From positions 1,841,501 through 1,905,500 of the forward strand of contig NC_057372.1 of NCBI RefSeq assembly GCF_016906535.1: a stretch of DNA of 64,000 nt. The letters are read 5' to 3'. Shown here one piece after another: positions 51,778-63,083 of the stretch. How positions within the stretch are numbered: the stretch's first letter is position 1; the number at the start of each line of letters is the position of its first letter. The DNA is from Rhizoctonia solani (taxonomy: Eukaryota; Basidiomycota; Agaricomycetes; Cantharellales; Ceratobasidiaceae). A program made the translations under genes and the position numbers. The notes beneath the pieces are model-generated. The model did not search any database. It saw only the letters and a list, made by a program, of their open reading frames with translations, and was not told the DNA's origin.

Positions 51778-54700
51778 CTATCGTCTTCGGCTCGATACCG
51801 AAGCACTCTTCTCAGCTGGTTCATCTGCACCAGTGACCGTGCCAGCTCCAGCCCACACAGCGCGACCGCCCGAACCTCCTCCCTTGAGGAACCCAGCAGT
51901 CTTACTCTGAGTACCCGTTCCTGTATAAACATCGCTCTCGAGCTCCTCGTCGTCGGAGTTGGGGAACAAGGATCGGAACGATAGGTCATTCATGATCCCT
52001 GAGTCAAGATCCCACTCTGGTTTGGATGACCGGAATTCTTGGACCCGGGTGCAGGAGTGGAGGTAAACGCCAATGGATCGTCCGAGTCCGAGTCGTTGGG
52101 ACCTTTTCGTTGTCTCGAGCCTACACTCCGGCGCGAGTTCGCACTCTTAGCCGACTCTTCCTCGTCCGAATCGTCCACCACGATCACCTCGCGTCTTTGC
52201 GGTGTGAACAGCCGAGGTGGCCTGGGCTTCTTTGCACTAAAGTCGGTCGAGGGAGAGGAGAAGAAAGCGTAAGGCCCGCTAGGGCGCTTTTGCGGGAAGG
52301 AGTGCTTGTAGCAACATGTATCCAATTTCAACTTTTCTGGGTCTTGGTTGACGAGGACGCAGGGTTGGTTGAGCCGGTGCTGGTTTCAGCTGGAGCAGGT
52401 GTAGAAGCTGGAGCGGGTGTGGTTGCAGAGGTAGGCGGGGGTGCAGGCGGGACAGCAAACACAGGTATGAATCGCCGTCTCTGACTTGCTGCTGCCCGGA
52501 TACTCTTCTCTCCAGGTACCGAGGTCGTTTTATTTCCGACGGAAATACTCGTATCTTCTGGAACCGGAATACTCTTGTCTCCTGTCGAACCAAGACTGTT
52601 GTTCTCTGACGCGGGTTGGGTATCTTCAACTGGGAAGTGGCAGCCTTCGACTTGGACGCCGGCTTCTCAGACTTGTTCGGGGTTTCCTTTTTCCCAGACG
52701 AAAGGACGTCTCTACCAGATTTAGCCTGCACCCAGATTTATTCGTGGTAGATGCGCTGGGCTTTTCAGTCGAAGCACCAGATTTCTTCTCCACAGACCGA
52801 GCCGTACTCTTCTCTGGCAGCGCTGCTGCGTGTTTACTGCTCTCAACAGGAGGTGTATGCAACGCCCGTTCTTCCACCTCCAACTCGGTGGTATCAGAAC
52901 ACAACGATGGCGTAGGGACTTCTCGTTCGGTCGTCGCGTCCAGCGAAGTGGATCCGGAACCGTTGATACGACGTCGAACAGCCGACTCTGATCAATCATA
53001 TGGTGCTTGAGCATCGATACGGTGGGCGCGTTTAGATACAGTTCACTCACGAAGTACGCTCTGCGGCTCTGCCTCTGGTCTTTTTCGTTTCGCACCCGGT
53101 AGCGGAAACGGAGTCGCGTTGTTGACCGACGTTGTCGAGGCGTGCGCTTGGGCTTGTCTCCAAACAACGTAGCTCCCGATTCCGTCTTGCGCAACTTGAC
53201 GGCAAACCCAAGTGTCCCGGACGCACTTCCGTTTGAGCTGGTGCTGTTTGTCGCGCGGAGCGCTCGAGGGCTGATGGCGGTCCTCGCGGACGTCTGAATG
53301 CAAAAGTGTTATTGCCAACGTCGTCGTCGTCATCTTCTTCGACTTTGACTTTGATTGCTGACGACTTGGGTGTAGGCCCGACCCTGGACTTGAGTTTAAC
53401 CGTCTTCATCTCTTCTAAGAACGCGGTCATGGACTCTAGTGGAATAGTGGGCGTTTTGCCGCTAGATATCTTGGCGGCGGGGGCAGGTGTTTGTGTAGTT
53501 GCCTAGATTAACAAGAATGTGGTAAATAGACTGACTTAGCATAAGTTTACTGATATGCACCTTTAGCCCAGCTCTCATCATGCACAACGCTCGATCCAAA
53601 TCTGTGCGGGGACCATCACCATCCTCGTCCTGCTCATCATCGAATTCGCCGTTTTCGGGTCTCCGACGAGCCACCATGATAGGCATGGTTGGACGGTTTG
53701 CCATGGGTGGTGGGGGAGGAGGCGGCGGCGGAGGGGGTGGTGGAGGTGGAGGCGGCGGTGGCGGGCCTGAAGCTAGCGGCGCACTGGGCACAGCTGGTGC
53801 CCGATCCTTTTTCGCAAGCTTGTTGAACAATCCTCAGCTTAACGTATCTACGAGTACGTATTCCCGACTCACCTCTTCGCGCAGCCGTACAACCTCTGCC
53901 TCCAGCTCCTTGATCCTGCGTTTGTCTTCGGGAGTAGTAGGCAAGGGAATAGACGCGGGATCAACCTCCTCTGGAGGTCGTGTCGGACGTCGAGGCGTTT
54001 CAGTTGTGATGGATAATTTAGGAGTGGACCCCCTTCTGGGTGGTACCGACCTACGTGAGGCGGGGGTGGTTCTTGAGTTCTAGGCTCCTCGGGAGGTTCT
54101 TCATCGTTTGCTACTTCAGAGTCGTTATCTTCGTCAGAATCGTCGCTAATGATCGTGATTTCCGCATCCTTTGGTATTTTAGTACTAGGTCGCCTGGCAC
54201 GGATTGGTGGAGATGTAGCCTTTGGAGAAAGTGGTGGTTGGGCGGGAGGAACAGGAGCAACTTCCGGCTCGGTATGGATTTCCGGCTCGGATGGAGAGGT
54301 AGAACGGGATTCGGGCTGCTCAGGTTCTGGTGATTCTCTGGCTGGCTCTTGTCTTGGTCGAGGCCGGGTAGGGGATGGCGGGTGGGACTGTGAACGTGAT
54401 GTATGGGAACGCGCAGGGGAAGCCTTGGGCGGTGACTTTTGAGGTGAAATGTCCATAAGAACCGAGTCGATTGGCACTGGTGGAGGTGACGCAGGTCGGA
54501 GAGGCTCTGATTCCACCGGTGCAGGCTCTTCCACCACAGTCGGAGGGACTGGGGGCGGGGCCCGCCCCAATGAAAGACCTGAAGCCCGCGTCCTAGGTCC
54601 ACGTTTCTTCGGCACAGGCGTATCGTCGATGGGAGTCGTGCGTCGGCGGTAACGTCGCATCGATTCATCGGGGTCGGGGAGTGATTGAACCTGGACTCTT

Positions 54701-55880
54701 GGCTCGAGCGAATAAAAGGAGTACCGCGAGGTGGGCGCGGGTGGAGAACGACTTCGTAACTATCGTCCGGCCACTCTCCGTATCTTCCTCGTGTCTCGTC
54801 GGAAAGTTCGCCACCTTCGGCCAAAAAGCGCTCCTTCTCCGCCTTGAGTCTCGCTTTGGCACCCAATAGTTCCTCTTCGAGCGAAGCAATCGTCGATGAT
54901 CCACCCACTTTGCCCCACGCGCGCTCTCCATCTCTTTCTCCCATATGGCGATCTGCTCAGCGCTCGCCTTGGATTTTCCTTTATCCTTGTTCGACACATC
55001 CTTGCCCAATAAGCCTGACTTTTGTTTCGCCTTTTTTCCGGACTTCTTTCCGGGGCCTGGAGTGTCTTGGTGGGTGGCATTGGCAGCATGTTTGAGAGAG
55101 TACGGATGGGGCGTCGAGCGACCGGACTATGTGTATTGGGAGCAAACCGAACATGTCGACTTGATCACCATCTCCGTCTGGATCCCCATCCCCTTGGTCC
55201 TCCAGTTCAGTATCACCTTCCTCTTCCTCCTCCTCCTCCCCTTCTCCTCTTTCTCCCCGTCCCCCTTGCTCTTCTTCCTCCTGCGATTCCTGCTCCTCGG
55301 CACCATCATGAGATGACTCAGCAACTGCGTGTAGTCGATTATTAAACGGAGGCTGCTTTGTCCAAGCGGGTATCGTAAAGCCTGGGAGTTGGGGCGGCTG
55401 ACATCGGTGAACTAAAGAACGCACCCGGCACTTTGCGTTGCTTGGGATGGCCAATGTCTGAGACACATATACACATGTTAGCCAAAATGGCCAAAGGTGA
55501 ATTATTGCAATAAATGTACCTTTCTTGGGAGATGGGCGAGCATACGGTTTGGGTTTGGGTTGTCCGGTCGTTCGTCGCACCAGAGATCGCCATCCATTTT
55601 CACTGGACCGAGGAGGGATCTCATAATGGCTCGATTCCTATATATGACACTTTCATCGGTTACCGCACTTCATACCAGAGATCATACCGTCGCTCACCTT
55701 GGCCGGAGAGGAACTGGCTTGTTCAACACCGCGAACACTCTCAACAAACGACTCCAGTTCGCGGGAAACGACGGAAAACAGGGAGGAAAACATTCCTGTT
55801 TTCGCCGCTGGAGGTGGTGGCTTGAGGATTGGCTTGATCGGACGCGAGGCCGGTGGTCGAGTGTGTTGCTCCGATCCCAT
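51778..55880 (-). CDS. Large disordered proline-rich protein with WH2-like motif, unknown
   Basis: Starts MGSEQHTRPPASRPIKPILK (55880). The chain can be followed through GMFSSLFSVVSRELESFVES, RRTTGQPKPKPYARPSPKK, an acidic Glu/Asp run, KDVSNKDKGKSKASAEQI and coiled-coil parts (STIASLEEELLGAKARLKAE; RRIKELEAEVVRLREE). A long Pro/Ser-rich region follows, then a run of about 22 prolines before MANRPTMPIMVARR, then TAFLEEMKTVKLKSRVG, which resembles a WH2 actin-binding motif. Next come a KVEEDDDDD patch, KRKRPEAEPQ, and a tail with DDSDEEESAKS and LFPNSDDEELESD; TAG at 51778-51780. Polyproline next to a WH2-like motif would fit a WASP/WIP/verprolin-like actin regulator, but nuclear-looking charge clusters leave this open. 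About ten single-base losses (51997, 52334, 52613, 52732, 53147, 53294, 54058, 54708, 54914 and others) break the frame. Confidence 0.65.
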
Positions 55881-56639
55881 TCGTGGAAACGTAAAACCGT
55901 CGAGTCGGTGTCCTAGTCCAAGTGATCTCGTCAATAAATCACATCGAACACACACACACGTGGCTGTGTCAACAGTCGCGTCTTGCCATTTACTCAATTG
56001 CAAAAACATTGCCATATCCTAGAGGGCTTAACCAAATTGGGGTCCACATCAAAACGGAGCATAATTGTGGTCGAGGCGAACCTCGGGACGCTAAATGATT
56101 CGGCTTGGGAACTCCTGGTATAATACAAATATTCCTTGGATATACTTGGATATAATAACCCATAGATCGACAAATACAAGGCTGGCTATGCAAAGTCACG
56201 CCCGGCTGTTCCGGCAAGGGCAATTGTGTTTGACCAGTCGTTCGTTCCAAAAGACTAAACCTACCGCGCATATACAGCCAATACCATCCGTATTATCAAC
56301 CTCTTATGGCTCACCAAATCAAACGTATACCAGCGTGGAGTGCAAGGTCCAAAATGAGCGAACAGACCCAATTACATTCTCAGCGGGACTCAACTGTGTT
56401 GTAGTTCAATTAGCTATTGAGATCAGATTATAACCACCGTACTTATCTCGGTAAAGTATGCTATCCCGCATATGTTTAATCAAGCTACTTACCGAACACC
56501 CTCTTACCTTTCTTGTCATATCCCCCCTCCCCTGTTACGCCAACTTCAACATATCCGCGACTATGAATACACTCAGGCTCGATACGTGTATGTGTTATCT
56601 AGCTTTAACCTATTCCAACAACTGCACTTCGACATGGTT
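55881..56639. other. Intergenic, no gene seen
   Basis: This is the promoter side of the large proline-rich gene on the left. Open frames here are short and change with strand. A (CA)n-like stretch occurs near 55950-55960. Confidence 0.35.
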
Positions 56640-56905
56640 CAGTTCATTGGCATCGCTTAGTAGTACCGCTGATTGACGAAGCAAGTACGGCTCATCTAGT
56701 GACTTGATCTCTTCTTCCGTCAGCTTGACGTTGATCATACCTAAAGCCAGAGCGTCAGACTCATATCGTCCCCGATTCCTTGATTCAACGGGCCCATGAT
56801 ATCCTTCAGGTGCTTCAGACTCGTCTTCCCTATGATCGGAGCAACCACAGGTTGCTTCACTAGTACCCAGGCGATCGAGATATGAGATTTTCTGATTATC
56901 GAATT
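56640..56905 (-). pseudogene. Aldo/keto reductase C-terminal relic
   Basis: On the minus strand, ISIAWVLVKQPVVAPIIGKT with SLKHLKDIMGPLNQGIG (about 56780-56890) and then MINVKLTEEEIKSLDEPYLLR (about 56670-56740) match the C-terminal helices of fungal aldo/keto reductases (the LT-EEI-LEEPY end). The two pieces are in different frames and the gap between them has stops. No catalytic Tyr/Lys region is found upstream to 58 kb. It looks like a decayed fragment of a larger gene rather than a functional unit. Confidence 0.6.
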
Positions 56906-58154
56906 GGCACGATGTTAATAATTCCTTATTATGTACCCAGTTAATTATTAGTAGCCAGGAATGTTCATGCCAACGAGCACCCAAGTGCCATGTGGCAGTG
57001 CTAGTGTGTACCTGTGTTTATATTGGAGAAACATAACATTTCGTTGTCTGGGTAAGGCTAATTACATGGCTATCCACGGCAGAATAATACTACACGCGCG
57101 CTGCGCGCTGAAGTATCGAGCCACCTTGCAAATTGGACTCTCCTTTTGAAGATTCAGGGTGATTGGCCTACTCGATCAGGAGGCGGCCTCATGTATCCAG
57201 ACTCGAGTTTATCCACCTATGACTTCGTAAGTAAGGGTATACAAGCCATATCATCGCCCACCTGCTTCTAAATTACGCCTGGGAAATGTGTTTCTCTACT
57301 AGAGTTGATTTTCAGTTAAAACCTCATTGAATGAGTATACTATAGCTAGCAACCAGAAAGTAAAAAGTAGAATGTTATATGCTTCAAATATATTCTAGAT
57401 TTGTCATGACTGACCCGACGTGGTAGGGTACAAAGGAGTGGGATTCAAAATCGATATTCGCAGTGACGCGACAACTCACCGATCGCCAACAAGTTTCAAA
57501 TTGGCACTTGCAGATCAGCGGAGATCAGTGTGACCTGGCTCACTTACACAGGTCATTACGTCCAACCAAAATATTATATGAATTAGGTTTTGTTGAACCA
57601 ATTGATTGCACTCTTACAGCAGAATTCATAACGATACAATCTCAAAACAGTCTATGAACTCCATATGCGTGCTGTACACGAATCCCTACATACGGCCTGA
57701 TATACAGAAGCATCTACTTGCGCCGTTGGCAAAATCAGAACCAGCATGCCTATCGTGCATATGCATATGACTAAGCGGAGGAGAAAGCCACAGAGTACTT
57801 CGACGATTAGGACAACTTCTCGTTATGCCTTTACGACGTGGCAGAAACATTCCTCCCATTCGCTCGGCTGAAATGGGTGAACCACGTGGCTCTGCGCTTA
57901 GCTGGAATACGGACCGGAGTCATGACCTTGGATGGAGTCTCTGAAATTCGTGGGATAGCAACGATTATTGTAGCTTGCTTCTGCAGTGTCTCTGATACCT
58001 CATGATTTCATTGCATTCTGCAAGTATCCGAGGAGATATGGGTATATATAGGTCAACTCATGCCCCCTACAGTACCCATTGATTCAACGCTCTTGCGAGC
58101 CCTTACTCATTCTTTGAACTCTAGACACTCACTTGTTTCACAGTCTTTATCGAT
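56906..58154. other. Intergenic, upstream of GH128-like gene
   Basis: No supported gene. At the right end TATATATA at 58043-58050, about 105 nt before the ATG at 58155, is a plausible TATA box for the glycosidase gene. Confidence 0.4.
58043..58050 (+). promoter_or_regulatory. Possible TATA box of GH128-like gene
   Basis: TATATATA about 105 nt upstream of the start codon, followed by a pyrimidine-rich leader. Confidence 0.4.
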
Positions 58155-59365
58155 ATGACACGCCTTGGTGCGCTCTCTGTTTCTCTTTTGGCACTCATGC
58201 CTAGCGCCTTTGCTGCAGGAAAGCGTGGTATCGCTTGGCCGTGGTGTGAGTGTCTTACCTCAGGCTGGTAATAGGCTGTATGCTAATAGTCGCCCAGACA
58301 ATGAGGTTGCGGGTACTGGTATGGACACCGCAAAACTAGCCAACCAGCATATACAGTGGTGCGCCTGGTTTCTATCTTTCGAGTCACATCAATTTGAGTT
58401 CAACTTTTGGTCTGTTACAGGATTTACAATTGGGAAACCTGGCGTCCCGCAAAGACGACGTGAGTAGCGAATGCAAGACTGGCGTTGCGTGGGCTGATGA
58501 GATCTGATATTAACGCAGTAATCTCAACTGGATTGGCATGCAGCGATGCATGGACTGTGAATCTTCTCCCATCGCACAGCTCCAGACTCGCGCGGCACAA
58601 CAAGGATGGAACACCGTGTTGACACTCAACGAGCCCGACATTAATAATATTACTCCGGCAACGGCCGCCGCCTGGTACATCCAATACATCAACCCCTTGC
58701 CTATCAGTAAGATTTCGTGTTAGATAAGTGAACGGTGTTAATTACTTTATACAGAGAAGGCAATTCCATCAGTTACATCCAGTAACCTCCCTGGACAAGG
58801 TCTCCAATGGGCTGCCCAGTTTATCTCAGCCTGTGCTGGCAGAGTAAGCGTTTGGCCCTCACTTAATTGTATTATCTTACTAAATTTGAGCTCATCACAG
58901 TGCTTCTATGACTATGTTAACGTACACTGGTATGGAGGATCCTTTGCCGACTTTAAGGGCTTTATCGAGCAGGCCCACACTATGTTCCCGGATAAGGAAG
59001 TATGTGATCAAACATGACCCAAGCTTCCCAACTTGCTTATGCTCCCTCCTAGATTATTGTCACTGAGTTCGCCCTTCAAGCACCTGCTGACCGTGAACAA
59101 CAAGTTACATTCTTGATCCAAGCCATGGCGTTCCTGGATGCCGCTTCTTATGTGCCTTATGTAAGTTTAAGATCTACAGAACGCCACTCGGGTGTAGACA
59201 ATTGACCACTAATCCCGCCAGTACTCTGCATTTGTCGCGACTTCCCCCGCTCTCTTTGCAGCGAATGATCCTGCTGGTGCGGCATACGTTGGGCTTGAGT
59301 CGACACTATTCAACAACGATGGAAGCTTGACTCATTCTGGATTAGTCTATACTGGCGCTGTGTAA
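58155..59365 (+). CDS. Secreted GH128-like glycosidase (asl1 type)
   Basis: Signal peptide MTRLGALSVSLLALMPSAFA, then KRGIAWPW, the family's opening. Further exons give DTAKLANQHIQW joined to IYNWETWRPAKTT, then LNWIGMQRCMDCESSPIAQL, GWNTVLTLNEPDINNITP (acid/base Glu in NEPD), CFYDYVNVHWYGGSFADF, IIVTEFALQAPADREQQVTF (nucleophile Glu in TEF) and ALFAANDPAGAAYVG. TAA at 59363-59365. This matches the asl1/GH128 beta-1,3-glucanase-type TIM barrel found in basidiomycete walls and secretomes. The second exon boundary near 58245-58300 could not be placed in phase with a standard donor, so either an unusual splice or a small sequence error lies there. Confidence 0.85.
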
Positions 59366-59883
59366 ACGACTATTCCGGTGGGAGCGCTATCTCTTTCTGT
59401 TCGTAAAAAAGAATACATGGTTTATCGAAAGTAGCCCATCGAATTAGATGTATATAGGTGTCGATCCACGCGGGTCCAATATGCCAATCTATGCGCTACC
59501 TCTGATAATCCACTCCGCGTTGACCCACACGGTACTAATATTGAGAAATAAGTAATCAACACCTGGGACAATATGCGCGTGTGCTTGACCCATTAGTTAA
59601 TATTATCATTCATAATAGTTATTTTCAGTCCTAAGCTAGATAATTGATTTCATTATAGGTTAACAGTTTTGTCGCCTTTAATCCCTTGCCCCAAAACTAG
59701 TTCATGGACGATCCGGTCCAATGATTAAATTTTACGAAAGCATATTTTCTATTTTCAGTCTATTGAAAACCCAGATAAAGCGCATACGTGAACAAAGTAG
59801 TAGAACCCATAACAGAAGCCAAGGGTCGAACAATTGGCGCACATACGCCGCACGCTCTACACCCGTACGACGTTTTAAGAGGT
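59366..59883. other. Intergenic, 3' flanks of GH128-like and RlpA-like genes
   Basis: AT-rich, no coding signal. The inverted duplication arm begins near 59788. Confidence 0.4.
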
Positions 59884-60680
59884 TCAGTTGAACTTCCACG
59901 ACACACCCTGCAGCTTGCCAGTCCCTGTAGTATTCACATTCAAGCCCAGTCAGCTATCCTGCCCAAACACCCCTTGTCATACCCATCCACTCACCGAGAC
60001 CAGCAAACTGCTGGAACGCAGACGGCGACAGGTCGATGTCGTTGTAGCCGCAGGCATAGCACCGGTCGACGATGCCGACCTTGATGGTCTTGCCGTTCCA
60101 GCTGACGTTGGCGGTCTTTCCGCAAGCCTGGCTGTGGTTCGGGTTGCCGTCTATGTGTGCGTGTGCGTATGCGCGAGTGAAGGATCACGATCAGAAACGG
60201 TGGAAGGACCAGGTGTTGACAAGACCGCTGACGACTCACCGACCATCATCTCCTGGAACAGGCTGGTGCCGACGGCAGCCACCCACTCGTAGTCGCCGTT
60301 GTTCCAGCCGCAGGCGCCAGTACCGACGGAGGGGTTGTCTGAAACGCATGCGAGTTTCGTGTCAATACTAACGCTGGCACGCCGACGGTGATAATTAGAA
60401 GGATGAACACTCACAGTAGGATGCCTATACGAGCGAGCGGTCAGCGGTCGGTAGCTAGGAACGTATGGATAACAGGTTTACTCACCCAGCCGTTGTGGAC
60501 GTCGTAGGGAGCGCGGGCGGCCAGCTGGTTGGTAGCAGCAGGGGCCTCAACGGGAGCGGCGAGGGCAGAGGAAGCGAGGCCGACAAGGGCAGCGAGCTTG
60601 AGGAATGCGAACATGGCGAAGGAAGTGAAGAGGAGCTGGTGAGTGAGAGCTGGTGGTGCTGAGATGAACTTGTTGGCCTA
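59788..60680. repeat. Left arm of an inverted gene duplication
   Basis: The reverse complement of this segment matches 61960-62843 over about 0.9 kb, including coding exons, introns and 3' flank (GAACTTCCACGACACACC, AGTCAGCTATCCTGCCCAAA). The copies face away from each other across about 1.3 kb of unrelated sequence. Confidence 0.8.
59884..60614 (-). CDS. Secreted RlpA-like / barwin-like double-psi beta-barrel protein (intact copy)
   Basis: Exon 1 (60486-60614) has the signal peptide MFAFLKLAALVGLASSALAA and ends AAPYDVHNGW-like (ARAPYDVHNGW). A 10-nt microexon (60415-60424, ASY plus one base) follows. Then NPSVGTGACGWNNGDYEWVA with VGTSLFQEMMV, PNHSQACGKTANVSWNGKTI, VGIVDRCYACGYNDIDLSPS and LQGVSWKFN, TGA at 59884-59886; about 143 residues. 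The DPBB fold of fungal RlpA-like/expansin-like small proteins is clear from GTGACGW, DRC and DIDLSP. Such proteins are secreted and may bind or loosen wall polysaccharide; no enzymatic activity is assured. TATAAATG at 60701-60708 lies about 90 nt upstream. This copy is uninterrupted. Confidence 0.9.
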
Positions 60681-60700
60681 CCATCCCTTGTAGACCCCCG

Positions 60701-60708
60701 CATTTATA
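60701..60708 (-). promoter_or_regulatory. TATA box of the RlpA-like gene
   Basis: TATAAATG on the minus strand about 90 nt before the ATG at 60614. The equivalent position in the other copy (CTTAAAGG near 61940) is degraded. Confidence 0.5.
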
Positions 60709-61959
60709 CCTATCTCCAATCCTCCTTCAGAACTACACTAGTGTATTCACAGCCTTGTGCACCTCCTTTACTCACCGATAGATTCAAACTATCATCTTGC
60801 ACTTGCATGGTTTGCCGAAACGCTCCCAAGGCCGATCAGTACGCCTTTTGCTACGCTAAGGTTACGCGGGCCCGCTACTCTTGCGATCGCACGAGTACGC
60901 CCTAGCACGTGTGTGAAATGGGTACCTACCATATCGAACTTACCGTTGGTAAGAATTCAATGGCCGGTTGAGCGTCTTTTTGGATGGCTCGTCAAATCAA
61001 TTTCGTAATCCGAGCGGGGCGCATCAGACGCTTCATCAAGCGACATCCCGGTCTTCTCGGTGAATCCCACAGGAGACCGATTATTATGCACAAGATATCG
61101 AGGATCGGCAAAACACGCGATGACCATATATCCTCATCGGAGTCTGACTCTGCTGTTGATCGTGAACTAATGACTGGTCGTTCGATATATTACATCAGTA
61201 AGATGGGGGGAAGGCAATGTGTATGGTCAATGAGCTAATAAATGAGCCTCTTAACGTCCTGTGGATCTCGGAGAAGAAAATAATATAGCGCACAAGTAGG
61301 TAGCCACACAATCCACAATTAAACTTGTGCTTTAAGTTCTGTGTGCTATCAGAATGCAGATGTTGGTATGTCACGATATGAGTGGAGAACATACACACTG
61401 GCAGATAATATTCAATCAGCTGGAACTTCTCACGCACTTTCATACAGCTGTCCTAAAGATACCAAAGGTACATAAGTTATGATCGCATGCCTTATCTAGA
61501 CCCTCCGAAAGCTAGCGCAGTTGGATTGGTTTGAAAACTGAAACAGACTATCGATGGCGCGTAGTGTAATGCCTAATATGGATATAGGCCGACAACACTT
61601 GACTTGGAATGAGAACCCCTCGACCCACGGCGGAGACCAATGTCCGTCACTAATGAGTTAGAGGAGCTCGAATAACAGTAGAGTGTGGTCACATGGAGAC
61701 TTCACAGTCGGGCTGGCGCGTGAGGTTGGGTGGGCCAAGCGACCTCCGGCTCCTCGGCTAGAGACGCCATAGCTAAGCGCTGGTGACTTGATCGGTCCAA
61801 AGTGCCTCCCATTACGCATGGACGCATGGGAACATCTATGGATGTATGCGTAGGTGCCATGAGTTAGAAGTACCCGTGATAGTTTCTTTGCCAGATTTAT
61901 TCTAATAAATCTGCTATGAGGCACCAGGTTTCGCGGATACTTAAAGGACGAAAGGTCAA
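60709..61959. other. Spacer between inverted duplicates
   Basis: No supported gene; open frames are short. It separates the two divergently transcribed RlpA-like genes and should contain their distal promoter sequences. Confidence 0.4.
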
Positions 61960-62843
61960 GGGTAACTCACCAAGGTCATCTCAGCACCGCCAGCTCTCAC
62001 TCACCAGCTTCTCTTCGCTTCCTCCGCCATGTCGCATTCCTCAAGCTCGCTGCCATCGCCGGCCTCGCTTCCTCTGTCCTCGCCGCTCCCGTCGAGGCCC
62101 CTGCTGCTACCAACCAGCTGGCCGCCCGCGCTCCCTACGACGTCCACAACGGCTGGGTGAGTAAACCTGCCATCCATACGTTCCTAGCTACCGACCGCTG
62201 ACCGCTCGCTCGTATAGGCATCCTACTGTGAGTGACTTATCCTGCTGACGGTCGCCGTCAATTGCGACATGCCAGCGTTAGTATTGACACGAGCGCACAA
62301 CGCGTTTCAGACAACCCCTCCGTCGGTACTGGCGCCTGCGGCTGGAACAACGGCGACTACGAGTGGTGGCTGCCGTAGGCACCAGCCTGTTCCAGGAGAT
62401 GATGGTCGGTGAGTCGTCAGCGGTCTTGTCAACACCTGGTCCTTCCACCGTTTCTGATCGTGATCCTTCACTCGCGCATATGCACACGCAGACGGCAACC
62501 CGAACCACAGCCAGGCTTGCGGAAAGACCGCCAACGTCAGCTGGAACGGCAAGACCATCAAGGTCGGCATCGTCGACCGGTGCTACGCATGCGGCTACAA
62601 CGACATCGACCTGTCGCCGTCTGCGTTCCAGCAGTTTGCTGGTCTCGGTGAGTGGATGGGTATGACAAGGGGTGTTTGGGCAGGATAGCTGACTGGGCTT
62701 GATGTGAATACTACAGGGACTGGCAAGCTGCAGGGTGTGTCGTGGAAGTTCAACTGAGTGGTTGTGGGCGCGCCACTTGTTCGACCTTTTCTGTCTGCTA
62801 TGCGTTCCACTTTGTTCATGTATGCATTCCACCCGGGCTCCAA
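61960..62843. repeat. Right arm of the inverted gene duplication
   Basis: Matches the left arm (59788-60680) in reverse complement, including the leader AGCTCTCACTCACCAGCT and the whole gene. It differs by substitutions and by at least two single-base losses. Confidence 0.8.
62029..62757 (+). CDS. RlpA-like double-psi beta-barrel protein, second copy with two frame breaks
   Basis: Same exon plan as the minus-strand copy, including the 10-nt microexon at 62218-62227, and the same motifs (NPSVGTGACGWNNGDYEW, PNHSQACGKTANVSWNGKTI, DRCYACGYNDIDLSPSAF, GVSWKFN; TGA at 62755-62757). Two bases are missing relative to the intact twin: one T right after the start (ATGTCGCA versus ATGTTCGCA, near 62031) and one G in GAGTGGTGGC versus GAGTGGGTGGC near 62365. 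Each would shift the frame. Either this is a decaying duplicate or both are sequence errors. Everything else, including splice sites, is preserved. Confidence 0.8.
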
Positions 62844-63083
62844 TAGATTTGATTCATCTTGAATTGTGCCAAAGTATGGCCGAAATGAGCATCAGCCACC
62901 ATGGTCAAGAGCATCTCTGCCCAGCCCGAGCAACATATACGTGCCGAGCCTTCATCTATTAAATCCCACAAGCTGACTTTGAATTTATTCGATTGACACA
63001 AAGAGAATTGATTATGGGTAGGAGTGAATAAATTCCAATTGCGCCAGAAAAATTATAGAAAAATAAAACGAAAGACATCGAAG
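62758..63083. other. Convergent 3' region, RlpA-like copy 2 and aspartic protease
   Basis: No gene seen; AT-rich 3' flanks of two genes that end facing each other. Confidence 0.4.
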
